The notes below the pieces were generated by a model. It did no database searches and was not told the DNA's origin. It was given only the letters and a program-made list of their open reading frames with translations. DNA of 64,000 bases from Ralstonia pickettii (lineage in GTDB: Bacteria; Pseudomonadota; Gammaproteobacteria; Burkholderiales; Burkholderiaceae), in contig NZ_CP104381.1 of the NCBI RefSeq assembly GCF_030582395.1, positions 2,294,001-2,358,000 of the forward strand, written 5' to 3'. Numbering within the stretch: position 1 is the stretch's first letter; every line of letters starts with the position of its first letter. The position numbers and the translations under genes are program-made. Shown in pieces: positions 49,840 through 57,020 of this stretch.

Positions 49840-52119
49840 TCAGCGCACGCAGTCGACAAAGTACTCCATCCTGCCATCGACCTCTTCCTCGACCAGCCCG
49901 TGGATGTCGGTCTCGAAGCCCGGGAACAGCTTGTTGAACTCGCGTGCGAACTGCAGGTACTGCACGATCGTCTTGTTGAAGCGCTCGCCCGGAATCAGCA
50001 GCGGAATGCCCGGCGGATACGGCGTCAGCAGGATGCCGGTGATGCGGCCTTCCAGATCGTCGATCGCGACGCGCTCGGTCTCGCGGTGCGCCATCTTGGC
50101 CCAGGCGTCCGACGGGATCATCGCCGGCTCCATGTCCGACAAATACATCTCGGTCGTCACGCGGGCCACGTCGTTGGCCTGATACACGCTGTGGATGCTG
50201 TCGCACAGTTCACGCAGGCCGATGCGCTCGTATTGCGGGTACTGGCGCACGAATTCAGGCAATACGCGCCACAGCGGCTGGTTGTTGTCGTAATCGTCCT
50301 TGAACTGCTGCAGCTCCGTCACGAGCGAATTCCAGCGGCCCTTGGTGATGCCGATGGTGAACATGATGAAGAACGAGTACAGACCGGTCTTCTCGACGAT
50401 GATGCCGTGCTCGGCCAGGTACCGCGTGACGATGGCGGCCGGGATGCCGGAATCGCTGAACTTGCCGTCCACATCCAGGCCCGGGGTGATGATCGTGGCC
50501 TTGATCGGATCGAGCAGGTTGAAGTCTTCGGCCAGGTTGCCGAAGCCATGCCAGCGCTCGTTGGCCTTCAGCATCCACGCTTCGCGTTCTTCGATGCCTT
50601 CGTCCGACAGGTCGTTGGGGCCCCAGACCTTGAACCACCAGTCGTCGCCGCGGCCGTTGCCGCCATTCGTGCCCAGGTATTCGTGCTCGACCTTGCGCAT
50701 GGCGCGGCGGAAGTCCAGCGCTTCGGCAATGCTCTCTTCCACCAGCGCGGTGCCGCCCGGCGCTTCCATCATCGCCGCGGCGACGTCGCAGGAGGCAATG
50801 ATCGAGTACTGCGGACTCGTCGACGTGTGCATCAGATACGCCTCGTTGAAGCGATACGTATCGAGCTTGCGCGTCTCGGAATCCTGCACGAGGATCTGCG
50901 AGGCCTGCGACAGACCCGCCAGCAGCTTGTGCGTGCTCTGCGTGGCGTAGACCAGCGCGTCCTTGCTGCGCGGACGGCCGTGGCCGATCGCGTGCATGTT
51001 CTCGTAGAACGGGTGGAACGACGCGTGCGGCAGCCAGGCTTCGTCAAAGTGCAGCGTGTCGATTTCGGTCGACAGCATGTTCTTGATCATCTCGGCGTTG
51101 TACAGCACGCCGTCGTACGTACCCTGGGTGATGGTCAGAATGCGCGGCTTCTTGTTCTTGGCTTTGCTGGCAAATGGATGGTCGGCGATCTTCTTGGCGA
51201 TCGTTTCCGGCTCGAACTCGCTCTTCGGGATCGGGCCGATGATGCCGAAGTGGTTGCGCGTCGGCATCAGGAACACGGGAATCGCGCCCGTCATCATGAT
51301 CGCGTGCAGATTCGACTTGTGGCAGTTGCGGTCGACGACCACGATGTCGCCGGGCGCCACGTTGGCGTGCCACACCATCTTGTTCGACGTCGACGTGCCG
51401 TTGGTCACGAAGAACATGTGGTCCGAACCGAAGATGCGCGCAGCGTTGCGCTCAGAAGCGGCCACCGGGCCCGTATGGTCCAGCAATTGGCCGAGTTCTT
51501 CCACCGCGTTACAGACGTCGGCGCGCAGCATGTTCTCGCCGAAGAACTGGTGGAACACCTGTCCCACCGGGCTCTTCAGGAACGCCACGCCGCCCGAATG
51601 CCCCGGGCAATGCCACGAATACGAGCTGTCCTGCGCGTAGTCGATCAGCGCCTTGAAGAACGGCGGCGGCAGCGAATCCAGGTAATTGCGCGCTTCACGG
51701 ATGATGTGTCGGGCCACGAACTCGGGCGTGTCCTCGAACATGTGGATGAATCCGTGCAGCTCGCGCAGCACGTCGTTCGGCAGGTGCCGCGAGGTGCGCG
51801 TTTCGCCGTACAGGAAAATGGGGATGTCGGCGTTGCGGCGGCGCACTTCGGCTACGAAGGCGCGCAGGTTTTCGACCGCCTCCGGTTCCGGCTTCTCGTT
51901 GTCGGGATTGATGAACTCGTCGTCATCGATCGAGACGATGAAGGTGGACGCGCGGCTCGACTGCTGCGCAAACGAGGTCAGGTCACCATAGCTGGTGAGG
52001 CCGATGACCTCCATCCCTTCGGTTTCGATGGCCTCGGCCAGCGCGCGAATGCCCGACCCGGAGATGTTCTCGGAGCGGAAGTCCTCGTCAATGATGATGA
52101 CGGGAAAACGGAATTTCAT
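49840..52119 (-). CDS. PLP-dependent Orn/Lys/Arg decarboxylase, biodegradative type
   Basis: Decarboxylase of 759 residues in the large family with an N-terminal response-regulator-like wing domain (residues 1-130), the central PLP domain and a C-terminal domain. The Schiff-base Lys is in ATQSTHKLLAGL, and the PLP block TLHFDEAWLPHASFHPFY is intact. Whether it acts on arginine, lysine or ornithine cannot be told by eye. It makes a polyamine or cadaverine and may take part in acid resistance. ATG 52119 follows dcd by 73 bases on the same strand. Confidence 0.93.
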   Translation of the reverse strand: MKFRFPVIIIDEDFRSENISGSGIRALAEAIETEGMEVIGLTSYGDLTSFAQQSSRASTFIVSIDDDEFINPDNEKPEPEAVENLRAFVAEVRRRNADIPIFLYGETRTSRHLPNDVLRELHGFIHMFEDTPEFVARHIIREARNYLDSLPPPFFKALIDYAQDSSYSWHCPGHSGGVAFLKSPVGQVFHQFFGENMLRADVCNAVEELGQLLDHTGPVAASERNAARIFGSDHMFFVTNGTSTSNKMVWHANVAPGDIVVVDRNCHKSNLHAIMMTGAIPVFLMPTRNHFGIIGPIPKSEFEPETIAKKIADHPFASKAKNKKPRILTITQGTYDGVLYNAEMIKNMLSTEIDTLHFDEAWLPHASFHPFYENMHAIGHGRPRSKDALVYATQSTHKLLAGLSQASQILVQDSETRKLDTYRFNEAYLMHTSTSPQYSIIASCDVAAAMMEAPGGTALVEESIAEALDFRRAMRKVEHEYLGTNGGNGRGDDWWFKVWGPNDLSDEGIEEREAWMLKANERWHGFGNLAEDFNLLDPIKATIITPGLDVDGKFSDSGIPAAIVTRYLAEHGIIVEKTGLYSFFIMFTIGITKGRWNSLVTELQQFKDDYDNNQPLWRVLPEFVRQYPQYERIGLRELCDSIHSVYQANDVARVTTEMYLSDMEPAMIPSDAWAKMAHRETERVAIDDLEGRITGILLTPYPPGIPLLIPGERFNKTIVQYLQFAREFNKLFPGFETDIHGLVEEEVDGRMEYFVDCVR

Positions 52120-52192
52120 CGTGGTTCCTTATGGATGAAGCTAAAGGCACCGCTCCGGATACGCCTGAACGCGCGGAAACGGACTGCAAACA

Positions 52193-52759
52193 CTAGGTCT
52201 TGGGCAACGTCACACCGTGCTGGCCCTGATACTTGCCGCCACGGTCCTTGTACGAGGTTTCGCATTCCTCGTCGCTCTCGAAGAACAGCACCTGCGCGCA
52301 GCCTTCGCCGGCGTAGATCTTGGCAGGCAGCGGCGTGGTGTTGGAGAACTCCAGCGTCACGTAGCCTTCCCACTCGGGCTCGAACGGCGTGACGTTGACG
52401 ATGATCCCGCAGCGCGCATACGTGCTCTTGCCCAGACACACGGTCAGCACGGTGCGCGGGATGCGGAAGTACTCCATCGTGCGGGCCAGCGCGAACGAGT
52501 TCGGCGGAATGATGCACACATCGCCCTTGAAGTCGACAAACGACTTCTCGTCGAAGTTCTTCGGATCGACGATGGTGCTGTTGATGTTGGTGAAGATCTT
52601 GAATTCGTCGGCGCAGCGGATGTCGTAGCCGTAGCTCGACGTGCCGTAGGACACGATGCGGCGCCCTTCGGATTCGCGCACCTGGCCGGGCTCGAACGGC
52701 TCGATCATGCCGTGCTGCTCGGCCATGCGGCGGATCCACTTGTCGGATTTGATGCTCAT
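52193..52759 (-). CDS. dcd: dCTP deaminase
   Basis: Trimeric enzyme of 188 residues that turns dCTP into dUTP for thymidylate synthesis. The catalytic Glu lies in [20 protein letters not shown], and the [20 protein letters not shown] block and the C-terminal [14 protein letters not shown] arm are typical. ATG 52759 is the start. Upstream is the palindromic repeat element; downstream is the decarboxylase. Confidence 0.97.
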   Translation of the reverse strand: MSIKSDKWIRRMAEQHGMIEPFEPGQVRESEGRRIVSYGTSSYGYDIRCADEFKIFTNINSTIVDPKNFDEKSFVDFKGDVCIIPPNSFALARTMEYFRIPRTVLTVCLGKSTYARCGIIVNVTPFEPEWEGYVTLEFSNTTPLPAKIYAGEGCAQVLFFESDEECETSYKDRGGKYQGQHGVTLPKT

Positions 52760-52784
52760 GGAGCGTCCAGATACCTTGGATGAA

Positions 52785-52827
52785 CAAATGGGGGCAGCCT
52801 TCGCGATGCGAAAACTGTCCCCATTTG
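52785..52827. repeat. REP-like palindromic element with GGGGACAG ends
   Basis: Arms CAAATGGGGGCAG (52785-52797) and CTGTCCCCATTTG (52815-52827) pair at 12 of 13 bases. Between them a smaller TTCGC-GAT-GCGAA hairpin is nested. The AAATGGGGACAG motif is typical of the ends of REP elements mobilised by tyrosine-transposase-like RAYT proteins. It lies between dcd and fdhD, outside any gene, and is the only copy I found in the window. Confidence 0.6.
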
Positions 52828-52953
52828 GTCACGCCAGCGGCCGGGCCCGCGGCTGGGGCCGGTTTGGAACGCGGATTGTACTCCCAAACCTGTGACGGAA
52901 AACCCCGTCTCGGCCGACGGCTTGCGCCGGCCTTATCGAACCCCCAGGGCAGA

Positions 52954-53829
52954 TCAGCCCCCGGATTCCGCCGCCTGGGGCAGTTCTCCGCGCGGCCCGA
53001 CAGAGCCGGCCATCTCCGGCTCCGCCATAAACCGGTCGCGTCCCGTGTAGAGCAGAAAGTGGCGCCCGGTGCACCGCGCAAACAGCGTCAGATTGACCCG
53101 CTGCGCCATCTGGTGGCCCATCTGCGTAACACCCGAGCGCGACAGCAGGAACGGAATGCCCATCTGCGCGCCCTTGATGACCATCTCGGAGGTAAGACGG
53201 CCCGTGGTGTAGAAGATCTTGTCGCCGCCGTCCATGCCCTCCAGCCACATGCGGCCGGCGATGGCATCCACGGCATTGTGGCGGCCCACGTCTTCGATGA
53301 AATGCAGCAGTTGGCCGTGCGCGTCGAACAACGCGCAGCCATGCACCGATCCCGCTTGCTTGTAGATCGACTGCTGCAGGCGGATGGTGTCGACCACACG
53401 GTACAGCGTGGTCTGCGTCATGCGGGCGTCAGGCGGTAGATGGATGGCGTCGATCTCGTCCATCAGCGAGCCGAACACGGTGCCCTGCCCGCAGCCGGTG
53501 GTCACGGTGCGGCGGGCGGTCTTCTCGTCCAGGTCGGCAATGCCGGCGCGCGTGGTGACGGCTGCGGATTCGGTTTCCCAGTCGACCTGGATGGAGGCGA
53601 TGTCTTCGATGCTGCCGACCAGGCGCTGGTTACGCAGATAGCCCAGCACTAGCGCTTCGGGGGCGCCGCCCAGCGTCATCAGCGTCACCAGTTCGCGCTT
53701 GTCGAGGTAGACGGTGAGGGGGCGCTCACCGGGGATATAGACATGGCGAGCGCGGCCCAGCTCGTCGAACACTTCAACCTCGTCGAGCAGTGGAACGGAA
53801 GCATTGGTCAGTTCTGGGCGCAGCGGCAT
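52954..53829 (-). CDS. fdhD: Formate dehydrogenase accessory sulfurtransferase FdhD
   Basis: Cytoplasmic accessory protein of 291 residues that passes sulfur from a cysteine desulfurase to the molybdenum cofactor, without which formate dehydrogenase is inactive. The family motifs EDVGRHNAVDAIAG and TGRLTSEMVIK are clear. The redox-active loop reads TGCGQGTVFG: the first Cys is kept but the second Cys of the E. coli CxxC is replaced. It lies downstream of sodC and the formate dehydrogenase genes on the same strand. Confidence 0.93.
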   Translation of the reverse strand: MPLRPELTNASVPLLDEVEVFDELGRARHVYIPGERPLTVYLDKRELVTLMTLGGAPEALVLGYLRNQRLVGSIEDIASIQVDWETESAAVTTRAGIADLDEKTARRTVTTGCGQGTVFGSLMDEIDAIHLPPDARMTQTTLYRVVDTIRLQQSIYKQAGSVHGCALFDAHGQLLHFIEDVGRHNAVDAIAGRMWLEGMDGGDKIFYTTGRLTSEMVIKGAQMGIPFLLSRSGVTQMGHQMAQRVNLTLFARCTGRHFLLYTGRDRFMAEPEMAGSVGPRGELPQAAESGG

Positions 53830-53845
53830 CTATGTCTTCGTTCAA

Positions 53846-53874
53846 ATAAAAATGCGCACGGCAAGCGTGCGCAT
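53846..53874 (-). terminator. Intrinsic terminator of sodC
   Basis: On the minus strand a perfect nine-base-pair stem (ATGCGCACG/CGTGCGCAT), a five-base loop and a T-run. It separates sodC from fdhD. Confidence 0.85.
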
Positions 53875-53919
53875 GGTGCGGCTGGTACCTGCTCCAGGGC
53901 AGGTACCTCGTGCAGGCGA

Positions 53920-54471
53920 TCAGTTCGCCACGATCACGCCGCAGGCGACGCGCCCGCCGGAATTGCCGGTCGGTTGGGTCATGTAGTCGTCTTTGCCTGC
54001 GTGGACGATCAACGCGTGGCCGACCAGGCTGGTGGGGCCGGGCGACAGCGTCACACCGGAAAGAACGATCGAACCGACGGCCTTGCCGTTGGCATCGGAT
54101 TGCAGCATCGGAATGTCGCCAGCATGATGCGCACCTTGACGCGGATCACCGTGCTGCTGGCCGGTCGGGTTGAAGTGGCCGCCGGCACTATTGCCATCCG
54201 GCGACGAGCAATCGCCCTTTTCATGCACATGGAAGCCGAACATGCCGTTGGCCGGCAGGCCGGAAATGTCTACGGCCATGGCAACCCGATTGTCGCCTTG
54301 CTGTGCAAGCTTCACGCTGCCTTGCACGGTGCTGCCGCTCTTGGGCGCCAGCACGGCCGAGGCCGTCATGGCGCCGTCACCGGCATTCGCCGCCTTGGCG
54401 GTCGAAGCTGAGTTCGATGCGCAGCCGGCCATCAGGCCGATCGCGGCGACTGCAATCACGAGTTGCTTCAT
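53920..54471 (-). CDS. sodC: Cu,Zn superoxide dismutase, lipoprotein form
   Basis: A 183-residue Cu,Zn superoxide dismutase that protects the envelope from superoxide. Metal ligands appear in GFHVHEKGDCSS, GGHFNP, HAGDIP and VVHAG-type HALIVHAGKDDY blocks, and the disulfide Cys pair is present (GDC and ACGV). The N-terminus is a lipoprotein signal with lipobox LMAGC near residue 17, followed by a flexible Ala/Ser/Thr linker, so it is anchored in a membrane rather than free. It lies inside the formate dehydrogenase cluster. Confidence 0.95.
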   Translation of the reverse strand: MKQLVIAVAAIGLMAGCASNSASTAKAANAGDGAMTASAVLAPKSGSTVQGSVKLAQQGDNRVAMAVDISGLPANGMFGFHVHEKGDCSSPDGNSAGGHFNPTGQQHGDPRQGAHHAGDIPMLQSDANGKAVGSIVLSGVTLSPGPTSLVGHALIVHAGKDDYMTQPTGNSGGRVACGVIVAN

Positions 54472-54553
54472 GTGTCACCTCCAGTCAGGGTTCACTCGGG
54501 GAGCGGACGATTGTACTGCCGGATGATGAACAAGCAACATTGGCAAGAACGAC

Positions 54554-54871
54554 TCATCCTTTGGCCGCCGGCCCCGGCGCTTGCGGGGCCGGCGCCACAA
54601 ACGGCCCCGGGTCCACGCACGCTGCGCCCGGCTGCGTATGTGCAGCCTTACCGCCGGCCTGGTAGAACGCCGCCACCTTGTCCTGGGCCTTGCACGTCTG
54701 GAACGCGGCCACCTTGTCGCCCCAGGCTGCCTTGGCTTTCGCCACGTCTGCCTGGGCTTTCTGTTCTTCCGTCGGCGCCGGCAGCTTGGCGCCGGCGTGT
54801 CCGGTTGTCAGGCTCAGCATGGCGGCAGCAAATGCCATACCTGCGGCGCGAGTCAGCGCGGGTGCATGCAT
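54554..54871 (-). CDS. Small exported protein of the formate dehydrogenase cluster
   Basis: A 105-residue protein with a signal peptide (cut near GHAGA) and a helical, Ala/Lys-rich mature part that contains two Cys in FQTCKAQDK and GAACVDP and a Pro/Ala-rich tail. I do not recognise a family name. ATG 54871 has AAGGAA upstream. It lies 35 bases after the cytochrome b gene and is co-directed with it. Related small proteins sit at this place in other Burkholderiales fdh clusters, as far as I recall. Confidence 0.7.
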   Translation of the reverse strand: MHAPALTRAAGMAFAAAMLSLTTGHAGAKLPAPTEEQKAQADVAKAKAAWGDKVAAFQTCKAQDKVAAFYQAGGKAAHTQPGAACVDPGPFVAPAPQAPGPAAKG

Positions 54872-54906
54872 GGTGAGGTTCCTTGGATCGGTGGCAGTCG
54901 ATGGCG

Positions 54907-56070
54907 TCATGATTTGGCCGGCTGCTCGGTGGGCGACGGCGGCACAGGCGGTTGGGAGCGTTGCGCGGGAATCTTGCCGGCCTTGACGTCGTCGTACCAG
55001 AGCTCGTGGTGCTCCTTGGCCCAGGCCTCGTCGACATAGCCGTCGCGCATGGCCCGGTATGCGCCTTCCATGCCGATGGTGCCCATGTAGATGTGGCCCA
55101 GCGACATGCACATCATGCCCACCGCCGCGATCGCGTGAATGACTTCGGCCAGCTGCATCGTGCTGCGGTAGTAATCCACACCGGGGACGATGCGATCGAG
55201 CGTCCAGCCCGAGGCAGACAGGATCAGCCCGAAGACGACCAGGCCGCCCCAGAACCAGAGTTTCTCGCCGGCGTTGAAGCGGTGCGACGGCACTTCGCCG
55301 CCGTGTTCGCCGGCAAACATGCCGCCCAGGCTCAACAGCCATTTCAAGTCGCCCTGGCGCGGCAGGTTATCTCGCACCCACATCACGAAGGCCACGATGA
55401 TGCTGACCGTGAAAAGCGGCCCCACCAGGTTGTGCAGGTTCTTGAGCAGGTAGGTCAGCCAGCCGAACAACTGGTGACCGAGGATCGGCAGCAGAAAATG
55501 CTTGCCCCACAGCATGACGATGCCCGACACACCCAGCGTGACGAACGAGATGGCCATTGTCCAGTGCACGTAGCGCTCGGTGGGGGTAAAGCGCTCGATC
55601 TTGCGGCCGGTCGGCGCTTCCTTCAGGGGGATCATGCCGCGCCAAAGGAAGAAACCGAGGATCACCGACGGAACGAGCACCATCAGCCAACCGCCCCACA
55701 CGGTGATCACGCCATTGCGGAACAGCCGCCACTTCTGTCCCGTACGCTGGATCAGCACGCCGGCCTCCAACCCGGGAATGCTTGCGTAGTGCGCCTGATC
55801 GGAATTCACTTCGCGCCAGACCGGCGCGTTGTTGCCGGGTTGCGCGGTGCGGCGACCAGCCTGATCGTGCGCCTCTTTGGCAAGATCGCGCTTCTGCAGA
55901 TCAAACACATTCTCCGAGACGATGTTGGAGAACGGCTGGGCCGGTTGTACGGCCGGATTGACCGGGGCGGTGTTGGCAGCGGGCGCACTGGCCGGCTGCT
56001 GCGCGCTCGCCAACGCTGATGCGCTGCCCAGCACCACGGCCATCACAAGATGTTTCCAGGAAGTGCCCAT
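54907..56070 (-). CDS. fdhC: Formate dehydrogenase cytochrome b subunit (gamma)
   Basis: Membrane subunit of 387 residues that anchors the complex and passes electrons through haem b to quinone. ATG 56070 has GGAGG seven bases upstream. A signal peptide (to about residue 24) leads a periplasmic extension of some 120 residues, then four transmembrane helices. Haem ligands are seen in YVHWTMAISFVTLGVSG, LLKNLHNLVGPLF and GMMCMSLGHIYMGTIG. The long N-terminal extension is absent from E. coli FdnI. The gene is named fdhC here; fdoI or fdnI would be its E. coli counterparts. Confidence 0.92.
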   Translation of the reverse strand: MGTSWKHLVMAVVLGSASALASAQQPASAPAANTAPVNPAVQPAQPFSNIVSENVFDLQKRDLAKEAHDQAGRRTAQPGNNAPVWREVNSDQAHYASIPGLEAGVLIQRTGQKWRLFRNGVITVWGGWLMVLVPSVILGFFLWRGMIPLKEAPTGRKIERFTPTERYVHWTMAISFVTLGVSGIVMLWGKHFLLPILGHQLFGWLTYLLKNLHNLVGPLFTVSIIVAFVMWVRDNLPRQGDLKWLLSLGGMFAGEHGGEVPSHRFNAGEKLWFWGGLVVFGLILSASGWTLDRIVPGVDYYRSTMQLAEVIHAIAAVGMMCMSLGHIYMGTIGMEGAYRAMRDGYVDEAWAKEHHELWYDDVKAGKIPAQRSQPPVPPSPTEQPAKS

Positions 56071-56093
56071 GGACGAACCTCCGCTTGCGCGCG

Positions 56094-56339
56094 TCATGGC
56101 GTCTTGTTGTACTCGTTCTGGTATTGGCCGCGTGCTCGGATCTGGTTCTGCCAGCTCGTGCGGTCGCCGGGGGTCCAGTTCTTGGCCATGAACGGATCAC
56201 CTTCCGCACCCTTGTAGGCTGGCGCATCGTCCTTGCGATGCGAAGCGAACGCGGTTTGCGGGCGCTCGCCGCAGGCACCGAGCAACAGCAAAGCACCAAG
56301 GGCGATCACCAGGCTGGTCGATCGTGCGGGGGCGATCAT
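56094..56339 (-). CDS. Small lipoprotein inside the formate dehydrogenase operon
   Basis: An 81-residue protein with lipobox LLGAC near residue 22 and a hydrophilic mature part ending in NQIRARGQYQNEYNKTP. Its ATG at 56339 overlaps the fdhB stop (ATGA), and its stop is 23 bases before the cytochrome b start, so it is part of the operon. No known family is recognised. Tight coupling to fdhB suggests a periplasmic, membrane-tethered helper of the enzyme. Confidence 0.78.
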   Translation of the reverse strand: MIAPARSTSLVIALGALLLLGACGERPQTAFASHRKDDAPAYKGAEGDPFMAKNWTPGDRTSWQNQIRARGQYQNEYNKTP

Positions 56340-57004
56340 GATTGCGCTCCCGGCGCCGAAGCCGGTGCGGCAGGTGCGGCAGGGGTTGCCGGCGCCGCCT
56401 GAGCGCCCTTGCCCTGCGCGCCGCCGTAGGCCGTGCCCCATCCGAACAACTCCGCTCCCTTCCCGCGTTTCATGACACGGTTGCGCAGGATGTCGGAAAT
56501 CACATCGCCATCGCCGCCGAGCAGCGCCTTCGTCGAGCACATCTCCGCGCACAGCGGAAGCTTCCCTTCGGCCAGGCGGTTGCGACCGTACTTCTCGAAT
56601 TCTTCCTCGCTACCGTTCTTCTCGGGGCCGCCTGCGCAGAACGTGCATTTGTCCATCTTGCCGCGCACGCCAAACGTCCCTTGGCTCGGAAACTGGGGCG
56701 CACCGAACGGGCATGCATACGAGCAGTAGCCGCAGCCGATGCAAACGTCCTTGTCGTGCAGCACCACGCCATCTTCGGTGCGGTAAAAACAATCAACAGG
56801 GCAGACCGCCATGCACGGCGCATCGGAGCAATGCATGCACGCCACGGAGATGGACTTCTCCGCGCCGATCATGCCGTCGTTGATGGTGACCACGCGGCGC
56901 CGGTTCACGCCCCAGGGCACTTCGTGTTCGTTCTTGCAGGCCGTGGCGCAGGCGTTGCATTCGATGCAGCGCTCGCTGTCACAGATGAATTTCATGCGTG
57001 CCAT
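56336..57004 (-). CDS. fdhB: Formate dehydrogenase iron-sulfur subunit (beta)
   Basis: Electron-transfer subunit of 222 residues with ferredoxin-like 4Fe-4S cluster motifs. Cys clusters are CIECNACATACKNEHE, CMHCSDAPCMAVCPVD, CIGCGYCSYACPFG and a fourth formed by KCTFC and LCAEMC. It carries electrons from the molybdenum subunit to the membrane cytochrome. It lies 16 bases after fdhA, and its stop overlaps the next start. Confidence 0.95.
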   Translation of the reverse strand: MARMKFICDSERCIECNACATACKNEHEVPWGVNRRRVVTINDGMIGAEKSISVACMHCSDAPCMAVCPVDCFYRTEDGVVLHDKDVCIGCGYCSYACPFGAPQFPSQGTFGVRGKMDKCTFCAGGPEKNGSEEEFEKYGRNRLAEGKLPLCAEMCSTKALLGGDGDVISDILRNRVMKRGKGAELFGWGTAYGGAQGKGAQAAPATPAAPAAPASAPGAQS

Positions 57005-57020
57005 GTTGATCTCCCCGTCC

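Noticed and set aside
49900..52392. An 830-codon plus-strand frame opposite the decarboxylase and dcd
   Set aside because: Same reason: a mirror of GC-rich codon use with no recognisable protein features, while the minus strand encodes complete catalytic motifs.
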